Assembly: GCA_963930645.1 (NCBI GenBank)
Contig: OZ005660.1
Location: 246,968,731 to 247,032,730 of the forward strand
DNA: 64,000 nucleotides
Origin: Salticus scenicus
Lineage: Eukaryota > Arthropoda > Arachnida > Araneae > Salticidae
Direction: 5' to 3'
Below the pieces are notes generated by a model. It saw only the letters and a program-made list of their open reading frames with translations. It searched no databases and was not told where the DNA came from. The translations under genes and the position numbers were made by a program. This document shows positions 9,793 to 20,905 of this stretch, piece by piece; position 1 is the first letter of the stretch; each line of letters starts with the position of its first letter.

Positions 9793-10357
9793 TGAAGTAT
9801 CCTTTTCCCCATGACCTGGTTTTCCCGCAACATTGGAATCTAAAGCTATTTGATTTCTCTTTGCCGTTCCTGAAATCCAAGGCAGTTTAGTTTCTGTTAT
9901 CCCGTAGCCAGCCGATCATGTGACGCAGTATCGGAACTTGAAACGAAGTGCGTGATCATGACGTGAGTGGTGTTACTTCCTCAACGGGCTGCTAAGAGAC
10001 CGCTGAAGGAACGACATTCAGTTTTCGACGGGACGTTCAGACGGAACGTAATGACTGCTTCTTTTTGAGTTTTCGACGAAGCTTGTTTCGACGTATTTAG
10101 AAAGCGAAGACGTAAATAATTTATGTCACGAACAGTACTACTTCGACGGACATTACCAAAGTATGTTTACGTGAAATATAATCAATTTGATGACTTATTG
10201 ATTGCTGAACTTACTTCGATAATTAATTCTAAATGCTCATTAGCATCTATGTAAATATGTAAATATTTTAATTCTTTATTAAAAGTTAAGTAAATATTAG
10301 AATTAGTATTGTTCTTAAGGTTTTAAACCGCTCGCCAACCCACCTGATACTATATAT
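9793..10357 (+). repeat. 3' long terminal repeat
   Basis: Direct repeat of 5920-6479 with the extra AGTAC near 10134-10138. Ends in an AT microsatellite that hides the border and any target-site duplication. Confidence 0.92.
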
Positions 10358-10418
10358 ATATAATATATATCTAAGTAATTGAATTATATATATAATTATA
10401 TATATATAGTAATTGAAT

Positions 10419-10449
<31 letters not shown>

Positions 10450-11035
10450 TATAATTCAATTTTCAATTGTTGTGAAACTATTACGAATGTGAATTGAACA
10501 CATATACATTTAAAAAATATTGTAATGATTTCGTAAGCAGAAACAAAAATAAAAATGACAAGTAACTGATATTTAGGATGCATATAAGAGTTTGAAGTAA
10601 AAAATATTACTCTCTACGACCAAAAAAGGTGTATTCAATGGCATTTCTTAACTATTTAAAATGATTTTCCTTTTTATTTAATACCTACATCTTAAGACAA
10701 TTTTTCTTAAGCTTTATTTTTAGTAGAATTATGAATTTTGATATACTTGGTAGAAATGATCATGTATTAGCTGTGTTAAAATATGATTTTAAAATAATTA
10801 AAGCTTAAAATGGGAAGAATAGAGGACAAACTATACAGAGGTATACTAAAAAGCAATAATATAAGTTATAAGAAACACAAAATATTGATTCACTTTTTAT
10901 GATTTTTTTTTTTTAATGATAAAGTTATGGTAGTAATATACCAGAAAATACATGGAAAACACTCTATACTTGTATACTTTGAAATTCGTGTGCATATGTC
11001 TTTAAAAAATAACAAATGTCTATTTTTTCCTATCT
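10358..11035. other. hAT-element flank right of the retroelement
   Basis: TA microsatellite to about 10455, then AT-rich sequence with no reading frame of interest. Confidence 0.55.
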
Positions 11036-11449
11036 TGAAAGAATTATCGCAATATATCACTAATATCGATATTAACTTGGTGATATATCGCGATATTTAA
11101 TTTCTGATATCGTCCAGCACTAGTGTACATTAACATTCATTCTCTTCCTGGAAATTGATGAACGGCTGCAGCTATATTCAAAAACGTGATGTCTGGATAT
11201 TATGGAGGGGCTGTGTGCTACTGGTGAAGAATCTTTAATGTAACCTGGTGGAGATTTGGAAAGTTAACATTCGCATCTTTGAAACTGTATAATAAAGGAA
11301 AAAATGTGTTTCACAAAATTGAAAAGTATACGTAAAGTTTAGTATGAAAACATAAAAGGTTTAGTACGAAAAGTCACCATGTAGATATGAATGATAAAAA
11401 TAAAACTTTTAAAACACTCATTTTTTTTATTATTATTATTATTAGTATA

Positions 11450-11887
11450 CAGTCGGCAGCAAATGTATCTGAGCACAAGTAAAACTTTATATAAAATATA
11501 TACACTTAATACAGTTTTGTTAAATAAATCCTTGTCGAATCCTTTTCTTAGTCAGTCTAAGAAATGATTCAACAAGGATTTATTTAACAAAATAGTATTA
11601 AGTGTACTTTTTTCCTACAGGAATTTTTGGTAGTGCTCGGATACTTTTGCTGTTAACCCCTTATCGCGCGCTGTCCTCGCTGCGAGGACGTAAAATTTAA
11701 GATCCAGCTGCAAAAATTCATCCCGGAAATTTTTTAGCAAAAATTTACGTTCATAACATACTAGAAGAGGCCGTTTTTTTTAACCTTAAAATTTAAAATT
11801 TCTTTTAGTTTAATTTAGTTCATGAATTCCGGTGGCAGTATAATTTAAATGATCCTAATTGTCTTGCGCCGCAAAGGGTTAACTGTA
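11450..11887. mobile_element. mariner-like palindromic MITE (CAGTCGGC family), interrupted
   Basis: Starts CAGTCGGCAGC after a TA. The inner arms (AATCCTTGTCGAATC / ATTCAACAAGGATTT) form the same hairpin as copies at 13029 and 13808. The right terminal repeat reads TTTTGCTG and is then split by the TTAA-bounded element at 11653-11882, continuing with CTGTA after it. Confidence 0.82.
11653..11882. mobile_element. piggyBac-like MITE
   Basis: 230 bp with TTAA at both borders. Inward ends are CCCCTTATCGCGCGC on the left and CCCTTTGCGGCGCAAG on the right. TTAA target and CCC ends are typical of piggyBac. A related body fragment is at 56319-56540. Confidence 0.8.
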
Positions 11888-11894
11888 GCTGAAA

Positions 11895-12185
11895 CCGTTC
11901 AGTGCTTTAAAGGGTGGAAATTCTAGAAAATCATTTCCACTTCCTCAGCTTTATCTTTTTTTTTTTATTTACATGTGAAATTTCCATTCCTCCCCCCCTC
12001 GTGAATAAATCATTGACTTTCATTACAGAAATGTGTGCTAGATGCTTTCTTTTTGTTTTTATAATAGTGCATTAAATGTATATATTACATATGCGTTTAA
12101 AATAATTTCGGACATACAGCGGTGTTTTATCAGCATTTGAAAATTTACCCGTTAGACTTTTTTTCATTTTCTAACAGTTTTTTTT
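11895..12185. repeat. Interspersed family R2, copy 2
   Basis: Same block order as 2280-2640 (TTTATCTTTTTTTATTTACATG, then ATGTGTGCTAGATG, then a TTTGAAAATTTACCCG end). Confidence 0.55.
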
Positions 12186-12760
12186 TTTTCAAAAAAACTG
12201 AAAAAAAAATCAAGATTTCTGTATTTTAATAAATTTTTGTGAACGGAGCTATGCTTCACTAACGCCTAAAATTAGTACTACAACTATTGTTTGATAAGTA
12301 TACAATACTAATCTTTAAGCCCTGTATTATATTTCTCAAGATCTATACAAAAAAATTCAGGATTGTGTTAAATACAAGACAATAAAAATACAGGCATGTA
12401 TGTATTTAGTAGCAACCGCTACATTCACATGGTAAAAAAACCGTAAAAAACACGAAAAAACACATAAAATACTATAAAAAATACTTCGAACCACATGAGA
12501 ACAGCATAATTGTCTGATACCAGTCAGAAAAAGCAAGAAAATAATACGGCGTTAATTCGTCAAGAAGCTGGTAAATCGCACTGGAGCGCTCGAAAAGTCT
12601 CATCGGTGCATTCTTCACTCGTTTTGCATTATAATGAAAAATAATGAAAAAAAAAATATTTGCAAGGTTCTGGAAAGGTATATTACCGTATTTATCTTTA
12701 ATTTTTTTTATATTCAAGCGTAGCATCACTCCATTTTTTTTTTTTTTTTTTTTTTTTTTT
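12186..12760. other. AT-rich stretch without recognised gene
   Basis: Short minus-strand open frame at 12472-12729 has no recognisable similarity or splice context. A poly-T run lies at the right edge. Confidence 0.5.
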
Positions 12761-12896
12761 ACGATTGTTTTATTTTACTGTCACCACAATTTTCAAAGAG
12801 AAAATTTTTTTGAAGGTTTCAATGTAATAATAGCAGTAAAACCTAAAAAAATATTTTCTTTTTGAAAACTGTGGTGGCAGTAAAATAAAACGATTG
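12761..12896. repeat. Small foldback repeat
   Basis: TTTTATTTTACTGTCACCAC on the left is inverted as GTGGTGGCAGTAAAATAAAA on the right, enclosing inverted AAAATATTTT-rich blocks. Confidence 0.75.
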
Positions 12897-13028
12897 CAAA
12901 AATGTAGGAGCTCTTCGACCCTAGTTACATTCATAATAGTTATGTCATCTACTAATATAGATAGTGGTACATACAAATGAAACACTTCCGGTTGCAAAGC
13001 CGTTTGCTGGCGTTCCAAATGTATGACA

Positions 13029-13242
13029 ACGGTCGGCTGCAAAAGTATCCGAGCACTAGCAAAAATTCCTAAGTAAGAAAAGCACACTTAATACTGTTTT
13101 GTTAGGTAAATCCTTGTCGAATCATATTCTTAGACTGACTAAGATCAGGATTCGACAAGGATTTATTTAACAAAACTGAATTAAGTGTACTTTTTTTACA
13201 TAGGAATTTTTGCTAGTGCTCGGTTACATTTACTGCCGACTG
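13029..13242. mobile_element. mariner-like palindromic MITE, CAGTCGGC family
   Basis: Ends CGGTCGGCTGCAAAAGTA and TACTGCCGACTG. The inner hairpin arms are AATCCTTGTCGAATC / GATTCGACAAGGATT. About 214 bp, no coding capacity. Confidence 0.88.
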
Positions 13243-13324
13243 TATTTGTAAAAAACCTTGCAAAATTTACATCATCGAAATTGCAAGCGTTCCGTTTGTA
13301 TGTAACCCTTAGTTCTTGATATTA

Positions 13325-13640
13325 CCGGGCCGCGGTAGCCCAGTCGGTAGAGGGCCGGGCTCGTAATTGGAAGAATGCGGGTTCGGTACTCGAACCGGCC
13401 GAAGACCCACAAATGCTGGCTGATGCACGTAAAAATTGTTGTGGCCGCAATGTCCTCCATGTTCCCATCAAAATTATATCTCTCAGGGTCAACGAAGCGG
13501 GAGGGTACTCCCTTTCATGGACGATCAAAACTGTGATGGCATGTTTCCGGACCACCTTTAGGGGGCAGTCGCAGGCCGTCGCCAATTGTCCATTGCGCAG
13601 CACTAATTCAACGTAAAAAAAAAACAAAAAAAAAAAAAAC
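13325..13640 (+). mobile_element. tRNA-derived SINE, plus strand, near full length
   Basis: A box TAGCCCAGTCGGTAGAGG near 13336 and B box GGTTCGGTACTCG near 13380, at tRNA-like spacing, head a ~310-bp element. The body shares TCAACGAAGCGGGAGGG and GTCGCCAATTG with the copies at 3670-3976 and 15828-15905. The A-rich tail is at 13614-13640. Open frames on both strands here are shadows of the SINE. Confidence 0.9.
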
Positions 13641-13807
13641 AATCAACCTTTATATTACCTAAACGCTCGCTAGATTTTATTCTCTAATTTACCAATGCAA
13701 AGTAATGTACAAACACACATCCACACAAATACGTGTGTGTGTGTGTGTGTATTTAGAATGAATCAAGACATGCAACAGAAGATTTCCCTATCTTTTAAAC
13801 AAACATA

Positions 13808-14023
13808 CAGTCGGCTGCAAAATTATTCGAGCACTAGCAATAATCCTTGCCAAAAAAAAAAGTACATTTAATACAGCTTTGTTAAATAAATCCTTGTCGA
13901 GTCATGTTCTTAATCAGTCTAAGAACATGATTCGACAAGGATTTACTTAGCAAAACAGTCTTAAGTGTACTTTTTAAATATAGGAATTATTGGCTAGTGC
14001 TCGAATAATTTTGCAGCCGACTG
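13808..14023. mobile_element. mariner-like palindromic MITE, CAGTCGGC family, most intact copy
   Basis: TA target repeats at 13806-13807 and 14024-14025. The ends CAGTCGGCTGCAAAATTATT and AATAATTTTGCAGCCGACTG are perfectly inverted over about 20 bp. The whole 216 bp folds on itself. Confidence 0.92.
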
Positions 14024-14194
14024 TATCAGATAGAATAAATATATAAATTATTAAATTAATAAAAAACACTTGAATTGAAATTTTTTAGTTGCGCAGTATT
14101 TTAATGCTTTTTTTTAGCCATTCGAACCTGAGAGACAGATTGAATTTTAAAGAGAATAGAAAAATGTTTACGTGTTTTTAAATATTTTATTTAC

Positions 14195-14490
14195 TCGATC
14201 GGCATTGGAGCCAGAGAAACGGAGTATTCGCGAAAATACATTTTCCCGTTTTCTCTATTTCCTTTTTACTTATTTACATGTGCAATTATTATTTCTTTCC
14301 TTGAAGTATTTACGCGCTCACTTTAAATAAATATGATCTAGAATGTTTCATTTTTTTACGCAGAAATATATAATGTATTAAAATACTCAGACATGCAGCA
14401 ACCGTGGTACTTTTTCAATATTTTTAAATTTACATGCGGAATATTTTTCATTTCTTCAGACTGTTTTTACAGAAAAAGAAATAGAAAAAT
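14195..14490. repeat. Interspersed family R2, copy 3
   Basis: Same block order as 2280-2640, including TTTTTACTTATTTACATG and TTTACATGCGGAATATTTT. Confidence 0.6.
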
Positions 14491-14631
14491 TAATAGATTT
14501 TAGCATTAGAGTATTTCATTAAACACGTACATGTCAATTTTTAAAAATAAAAATGCTGCGCATTAAGAATAATTTTCGAAAATATTTGTAATACATTAAA
14601 ATGTGTAAAAAAAAAAAAAAAAAAAAAAAGT

Positions 14632-14911
14632 CCACACTTCAAAAAATAGTTTCTTAAAAATAAGTATATAATGTCTCAAAATAGCTCCGAAACAATATAT
14701 ACTTAAATTTGAAAACCCATATACTCATTTTTTAGTGTATTGACATGCTGAAAAATGGGGTTCACCAATAAGAATTCCAATATCCCCATGTTTGACACGT
14801 CAATATACTCTCAAAAATGAGTACATGGGTTTTCAAATTTAAGTATATATTGTTTCGGAGCTATTTTGAGACAATTTAGCCCATTTTTAAGAAACCATTT
14901 TTTAAAGTGCA
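14632..14911. repeat. Foldback element with ~125-bp arms
   Basis: The left arm (CTCCGAAACAATATATACTT, then AAATTTGAAAACCCAT) is inverted in the right arm (ATGGGTTTTCAAATTT, then AAGTATATATTGTTTCGGAG). The loop is about 30 bp. Confidence 0.88.
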
Positions 14912-15448
14912 GAGAATTTACACAATGATGAAAGAAAATATGTCGTATTCAAAGATACCATCTGTTATGATGCAATATGACTTTTAGTAAATTCTACAGT
15001 AATTAATTACTTTTAAATCATATATTATAAGTTATATTTTGTAGCGCATATATTATATTTTATAACGCAAGTGTTAACGACTCTGTTTATTCGACGATGT
15101 TAATATTAGCCGTGAAAAAAAAAAAAAAAAAAAAAAAAAGTAAGATACATTCTAATATTTTCGGAATGCAGTTTTTCAATAAACCTATTACAACGATACA
15201 AATTTAAGCTTGTATACTAAATCCAAAAAAGCATAAAAAAATCATATATTGATTTTTTAAAAAAATACCAAATTATAATTGTAATAATAAAATAATATCA
15301 ATAATAAAATATTTTATACAATTTTGCAATTTATAAATTTCATATCTTGTGATAGGCGTATTAGTTTTTATAAATTTAACATCTTTTGAATTCTCATATA
15401 TATATATATAAGAAAGAAGACTTTTTGAAGACTCTACTGATATATATA
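14912..15448. other. AT-rich intergenic or intronic stretch
   Basis: Poly-A and TA runs only. No gene, RNA or clear repeat border. Confidence 0.55.
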
Positions 15449-15616
15449 CAGTCGAACCTCGTTAAGGTCAATACTGTTAACGAATTACTTTTAACATGAA
15501 CTGTTTCCACAATCTCCGTCAAAATGACGATTACTTTAGTTATATGAAAATTAGTTATTGATAGCATGAACCAATTTTTTATCCCTCTTGAGATTCACGT
15601 TAACGAGGTTCGACCG
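15449..15616. mobile_element. pogo/Tigger-like MITE
   Basis: 168 bp between CAGTCGAACCTCGTTAA and TTAACGAGGTTCGACCG, preceded by a TA-repeat target. This terminal sequence is characteristic of the pogo/Tigger branch of Tc1/mariner. Confidence 0.82.
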
Positions 15617-15827
15617 CACACACACACATATATATATATATAATATTTAATATGCACCTTTTTTGCTGTTTCTCGTAACGGAAATGTTTTTATTAATTTA
15701 TTTAAAACATTCTTTTTTCAAATTTCGCCAAGGTGTTCTATATCGAAGTTGTCCCATTCGTTTAGCATGATTTTTCTTAATTTTATTTTAATTACTAAAA
15801 AAAAAAAAAAAAAAAGGTTTGTTTTTT

Positions 15828-15905
15828 TCCGCACCGCCTTTAGGGGTGTGTCCCAGACCGTCGCCAATTGCCCATCTGCGCAGCATTAGTGCGACGTAAA
15901 ACCCA
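15828..15905 (+). mobile_element. 3' fragment of the tRNA-derived SINE
   Basis: CCGTCGCCAATTGCCCAT and GCATTAGTGCGACGTAAAAC match the tail of the SINE at 13325-13640. The tRNA-like head is missing. Followed by a (CATC)n run. Confidence 0.8.
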
Positions 15906-16015
15906 ACCATCCATCCATCCTTTTTTTTTTTTCCAACATAAAAAGAAATATATTTGTATATATTTATTTATTTATTTTTGGCATCATTTTTTTTTTCGTT
16001 TTAATAATTTTAAAG

Positions 16016-16055
<40 letters not shown>

Positions 16056-16555
16056 ATTATTTTTTTATATCTTTTGGACCAATTATCCGATTAAAGTAAA
16101 AATTACAGCATTAGGTATATTCTGTCCTGATTTTGTCTGTAGATTCTGTCTGTACCAATTTTTGATAAATCTAATAAACCAGTCTAAAAATCCAGACAGA
16201 TACAAAAACAAAGTTTCAGCTTTGTATATACAGAAAAAAAGAAAAATTTTGCACGTTCATTCAAAGTGTTATATAAAAATTGGTAATAATACCAAAATTA
16301 CTGTCTTAAAAAAAAAAAAAAAAAAGTTTAACTTATAATTTTATTATACAAAATCTCAAATAGTCATGACCAGCTACAAGAATTTTTTCCACTGTAAACT
16401 TGAGGGGAAATGGGATAGGGTCATATATAATGAAAAACGGTTCGGAAAAAGGCGGAAGCGCGACCATTTCCGGGATAAGGATTTCTAAGAGTTATTGAAA
16501 ATGATAAAATGTAAGCGGACTGAAAAAATGCATTGGTTATATAATTTACTTTAGA
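15906..16555. other. T-rich low-complexity stretch
   Basis: Long T runs and TTTA repeats near 15960-16070, then AT-rich sequence. Nothing coding. Confidence 0.55.
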
Positions 16556-17200
16556 GTTGGGCATTTTCGAATTTCTGAAAAATGCATTTCCTCGTTTTCA
16601 ATTTTATCTTTACTTATTTACATACGGAATTCTTTTATCATTTCTAGAATGATTCAGTCGTTTTCCATTAAGTAAATGTACGCTAGATATTTATTTTTAT
16701 TTATTTCTCTTCCAATTTATGTAATATGAGGGGAGATATAGAAATTCGTTTAGAATAAACTCAGACATGCAATAGCACTCTGTTAAATATTTCAACAAAA
16801 ACGTCTGTGTAATCTATTATGTTAAGTCATAAGTAAAATTACAGAGATAAACAAACGGAGATGTTAAAAGACTTATTTTATACATTCATTTTAATAACTA
16901 ATATTAATTTAATTAATTATTGGTGAGAATATATTTCGGACTTTGAATGCTTTTTCTAAAGTAGAAACATTTATTTTTAATTTTAATTAAAAAATTAAAT
17001 AATAAAATTAGGTAAAAATACAGAATAAAGATTGAGAATCTCGATTATTAACCTATAACTAAGAATTACTGTAAATTTACAGAGACTCTGCATAAATATT
17101 TACATTAAATTTACAGAAATTTTTAACAGTGCTGTGTTTTGTTCAGCATGTTTAAATTTACATGCGGGATATTTTCTTTTTTTCACAGCATTTTAAAAGT
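16556..17200. repeat. Interspersed family R2, copy 4, split
   Basis: Left part 16556-16800 (TTTTATCTTTACTTATTTACATA, then CTCAGACATGCAATAGC) and right part near 17135-17200 (TTTAAATTTACATGCGGGA) match copy 3. About 330 bp of AT-rich sequence lies between. Confidence 0.55.
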
Positions 17201-17382
17201 GAAATACTAGATAGATTAATCGTTTTTAGTCTTGAATAATTTTAAGAAATCTTCGCGAGTGAGTATTGAAAAATTTTAATAAAAATTAATAAAATTTTAT
17301 TGAAAAAATTTAATATTGTTGACAGTTATTACTTAAAAATAACTATAAATATATATATAAATAAGCACACACAGTGTTAAAG

Positions 17383-17384
<2 letters not shown>

Positions 17385-17425
<41 letters not shown>
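17385..17425. repeat. (AAT)n microsatellite
   Basis: About 13 AAT units; the Tyr-rich minus-strand open frame here is an artefact. Confidence 0.9.
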
Positions 17426-17426
<1 letters not shown>

Positions 17427-17518
17427 GCTTTATTTGATAAAAATAAATACACAAATAAGTATATAAAAAATAAATAATGTACCAGAATGAATAAATTAAA
17501 ATTCTGCAGCAATATATA

Positions 17519-17590
17519 CACTGAGGAAAAATTCTGTAACTGGCATCTAGAATCTAAATTATGGCTCTATTCCCAGCTCTGGTATTTTTC
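17519..17590. mobile_element. End fragment of the CACTG-ended element family
   Basis: CACTGAGGAAAAATTCTG followed by GGCATCTAGAATCTAAATT matches one end of the ~470-bp elements at 29276-29737 and 58906-59373; the rest is absent. Confidence 0.75.
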
Positions 17591-17734
17591 AAATAGTTGG
17601 TATAAAAAATCAGTCTTCCACTCTAAATTTTTCTGAAAAGTTCCTGATTTGTTTTCTAAACCTTTAATTAAGTTATATTTTAGCGGTTTTAACAAACGTT
17701 ATTTAATATCTACGACAAAAGAATAATGTAATCT

Positions 17735-18030
17735 CACTTCTGCAAAATTCATTACTTTATCCGACCAAATGTGTTTTCTACTTATACGTATAAGTTCGTG
17801 CATTTGTCGAATCTATAATAATATCCTTTGTCACATCCTTTGTCGAAGAGAATATCAATATCCCAGAATGCATTGCAATTCAGAAGGCGTCACTAACGTC
17901 ATGTAAACATGCTAGTATTATGGACAGATTCAAACATCGGTGAAACGGAGATACAGAATTGAGTTGTAAACGAAATATATTAAATTTCTAGACTCATGTA
18001 TTCAAGTGGTTTTATACAGATATCTGTTAA
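17735..18030. repeat. Interspersed family R3, copy 1
   Basis: Aligns in direct orientation with 20640-20905: shared GAAGAGAATATCAATA, GTCATGTAAACATGCT and GAGTTGTAAA blocks in the same order. Non-coding; class unknown. Confidence 0.7.
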
Positions 18031-20069
18031 GGAATGGAGGATGTTTCAAAGAATTCTCTAAATTAGTAATTTAAATTTATGAAAATTTGCTTACATAAAA
18101 CGTTTAAATGTAACAATATGAAATATATTAACATTTCTCAAAAATTATTTAAATTTAATGAAATATAAAATATTTGAAAATTTTTAAATACTTCTTGCTA
18201 ACTAATATTTAGTGATTTTGCTTTGTTATACATTATCATAGTGCAACATTCTATTATTCTATTCTAATCATATTTTGCATTACATTGAGATTTCATACAT
18301 ATAAGTATGTATGTATTATTTTTTTAAATCATCATCTACAAATTAAATAATAATTATCCTTAGTTTGGTCGGATGAATAATACTCTAAGAAACTTGAAAA
18401 ATGTTTTTTGATAGTTCCGTTTAGTTTTGCGTGTTTTTTTTTTTTTTTTTTTTTTTTTACGAGATTCCATTTGTCTTCCAGAATAAAAGCATTATATATA
18501 AAACGTCTGAATGCAGAATTTTGACGCAAATTTTCAGCATTGAAATATTGAAGGGTTTTTTTTTTCGATATCAATGAAATTAAAAAAGTAATAAGTTGAA
18601 AATAATTTGTTTAATTGTTATAATCTAAATTCGATGAAAAATATTAAGAACTAGTTATCTGGAAGTATTTAATTTTTCTGTTTAATTTTCAATTTAATTA
18701 ATCAATTAATTTATTTTTTAATAAAGTAGTTTTATATTACAATGAACTTTTTTACGTGAAGAAAGTAGTTGGTAAATAAATAGGCACATTCTAGTCAACG
18801 AATGTAATTTATGTAACGTATATTACAAAAAGAGTCCAATAACACATTCACTAGTACTACAGAATTTAAAGAATATCCTCTATTCAGGCCAATAAAAAAA
18901 TGATTCGACAAGAAAAGTAAAGTAAATAGAGTTAAAAAAAAACCAAGGAGAAGGGGGATAATAAATAGAGAGACGATTGTTCAGTTCGAAATCTGAACAC
19001 AAACGGAATTCTTCAAAAGGAACTCTTCTTTTTTAAATTTTCAGCCGTGGTATGACAAATTTTCGAGGTACTTCTTCTCCAGAAACCATTGGATCATTCC
19101 AAAAAATTCAAGAATTTGTCTCCAATAGTGAATAGCGCTTCCATTTGCCAGCAACCATAAGCTTCTATTTTTCGCCAAACTTGGCTGCTGAATCTCGTAA
19201 TTCGTCGCAGTGTATGCAAGTTTGTTACCAATGCCGATGTTTATGGAAGTGGAAAGACTGCCTCTTGTTTCTACTTTAACTCTAAACCTACTTCTTTTAG
19301 AATAACTTCGATGCTAGAAATATATTTTTCCTATGCAACAAAGAATGAAAATCCTTTATCGTACTACAACTGTCGTTTATATGAAATCATAAGTAAATGT
19401 ACGAAGAACATAACAGGATTTTATTGACTTTAACAGAAGGCCACCTTGAGGAAAAGCTTGGGGATTTGGCGAAATTGGCGACAGAATTCAGATGAAAATA
19501 GTAGTTTAATGTTACCATAATCTCGAAACTGTTTTCCAATGTGAAACACAGTTCTCTAGCTTTTTGTATAATGCCTTGTTCCTCGCCACTAATTTTCTCC
19601 AAAGAGCATAAAGAACCCCATTTACACTTCTCTCAGAATACATTGAACTCAATTGAAATTAAGCTTTTGTCAATAAAAGATTTTAAAATAAGCAGTTGAT
19701 CACTGTTCTATTATCGTGACTTTTGTGTCGCGATTAATTGATTTTTTGATGTATTTCGTGAATATTCATTGACTGGAACCTGCGTGTTTATTTACGAATC
19801 GCTTTCCACAAACAAAAATATTAAGTTTTCGCTACGATATGTGTAAAAAAATGGGTAAGAGAGTCATGTGGTACCTATACATCACGCTTTTTCTTTATTA
19901 AATCTCTTTTAAACATGTAGCATTCAGAGGTCGTTGAAAATTGATTCAAACGCGCTCTAAATACATAAAATTTTGTTATTTCAAAAACTTGTTAGTCAAC
20001 TTTTTTTTTTCAAAATAAAATTTACATCATTTGTGTAAAGTTAATTACGTTGCTTGGGGAGATTGTGAC
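18031..20069. other. Mostly featureless stretch with a coding-like relic near 19.0-19.6 kb
   Basis: AT-rich. On the minus strand about 19040-19620 gives longer than usual, stop-broken frames (for example DELRDSAAKFGEK and VSGEEVPRKFVIPRLK) that do not match any family I recognise. Possibly a decayed transposon protein; low confidence. Confidence 0.35.
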
Positions 20070-20495
20070 TAACAAGGAAACATTCAAAAGGTGTCGTCTT
20101 CAAAAAATATATATAAAATATATATATGTCATTCTACTCTTCATAAAACACCAGAAAGTGAAAAAATTATTGGCTGAAATTAATTACAGCGATCACAAAA
20201 AATTATCAAAATTAAGCATATTTGTCCATTTCACACTGTTAGGTGATTGATTTTGAGTACTTGGCGGAGAAGCAAAACACGGTTCTGTTCGTACACGGCA
20301 ACCTCGGTGCTAGCGAACTTATCGCCTAACAGCGTTAAATTGCCAGAAATGCTTAAATTTGATAATTTTCTGTAGTCGCTCTAATTCATTTCAGCCTATA
20401 ACTTTTTCCCTCTCTGGTGTTTTATGAAGAGTAGATTCACATATATATTTTTTTCAATATTTTTTCAAGACGACACCTTTCGAATGTTTCATTGT
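20070..20495. repeat. Foldback element with ~160-bp arms
   Basis: AAACATTCAAAAGGTGTCGT on the left is inverted as ACGACACCTTTCGAATGTTT on the right. The arms continue with TCTACTCTTCATAAAACACC / GGTGTTTTATGAAGAGTAGA. The centre near 20240-20330 is GC-richer. Confidence 0.88.
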
Positions 20496-20529
20496 AAGAT
20501 TTTTTTTATGTAGTCCTTACGCTGCAATC

Positions 20530-20606
20530 CCCCCCCCCCCAAAAAAAAATAAATAAATAAATAAATAAATAAAATAAAATAAAATAAATAAATAAATAAA
20601 TAAAGT
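20530..20606. repeat. Poly-C/poly-A then (AAAT)n microsatellite
   Basis: CCCCCCCCCCAAAAAAAAA followed by about 14 AAAT-type units. Confidence 0.85.
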
Positions 20607-20639
20607 TATTCCATAGCAACATTATAATTACATAAACTC

Positions 20640-20905
20640 ACTTGAACAAATTATGTAACTTTATCTGACCAAATGATTGTATGCATTAGTTCTGACAATG
20701 TATATCTATTGTAGGGAAGAATATCAATAGTCCACCATGCTCTGTTATTCAGGAGGCGTTACTGATGTCATGTAAACATGCTCGTAATATGAATGGACAC
20801 GAACATCGGAGAAACGAAGCTGCATTATTGAGTTGTAAAGGAGTATATTCAGTCTATAATAACAATCGGTTCAGAAGGTTTCAGGAAGAAATCTGTTAAA
20901 AATGT
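20640..20905. repeat. Interspersed family R3, copy 2
   Basis: Direct-orientation relative of 17735-18030 through GTCATGTAAACATGCTCG and neighbouring blocks. Confidence 0.7.

Larger units (their letters stand above)
5920..10357 (+). mobile_element. Non-autonomous LTR retroelement with gag-protease plus DEK-like and nucleolin-like segments
   Basis: About 4.4 kb, bounded by two ~560-bp LTRs in direct orientation. Between them lie a candidate tRNA primer-binding site, an open region at 6909-9657 and a purine-rich tract before the 3' LTR. Gag zinc knuckles and a retropepsin place it with Ty3/mdg4-type retroelements, but reverse transcriptase, RNase H and integrase are all absent: after the protease the frame goes straight into acidic repeats and RRM-like sequence. 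LTR near-identity means a recent insertion. It must have used an autonomous relative's enzymes. The extra segments resemble host chromatin and nucleolar proteins. Exact outer borders are blurred by flanking AT repeats. Confidence 0.88.
4338..11122. mobile_element. hAT-like DNA transposon remnant with 8-bp target duplication, hosting the LTR retroelement
   Basis: The direct repeat GTGTACAT lies at 4330-4337 and 11123-11130. Ends are TAGGGCTGG on the left and CCAGCACTA on the right (inward TAGTGCTGG). The inverted ends extend as ATCGATATT-rich sequence near 4350-4450 and 11040-11115. The retroelement at about 5920-10357 and a foldback at 5151-5623 are nested inside. Without the retroelement the element is about 2.3 kb with no transposase frame, so it is non-autonomous or decayed. 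Confidence 0.82.

Noticed and set aside
13272..13642. Three open frames on both strands
   Set aside because: They are shadows of a tRNA-derived SINE and its A-rich tail; no protein similarity.
19040..19620. Possible additional receptor exon on the minus strand
   Set aside because: Frames are broken by stops, lack receptor motifs and are not flanked by matching splice sites.
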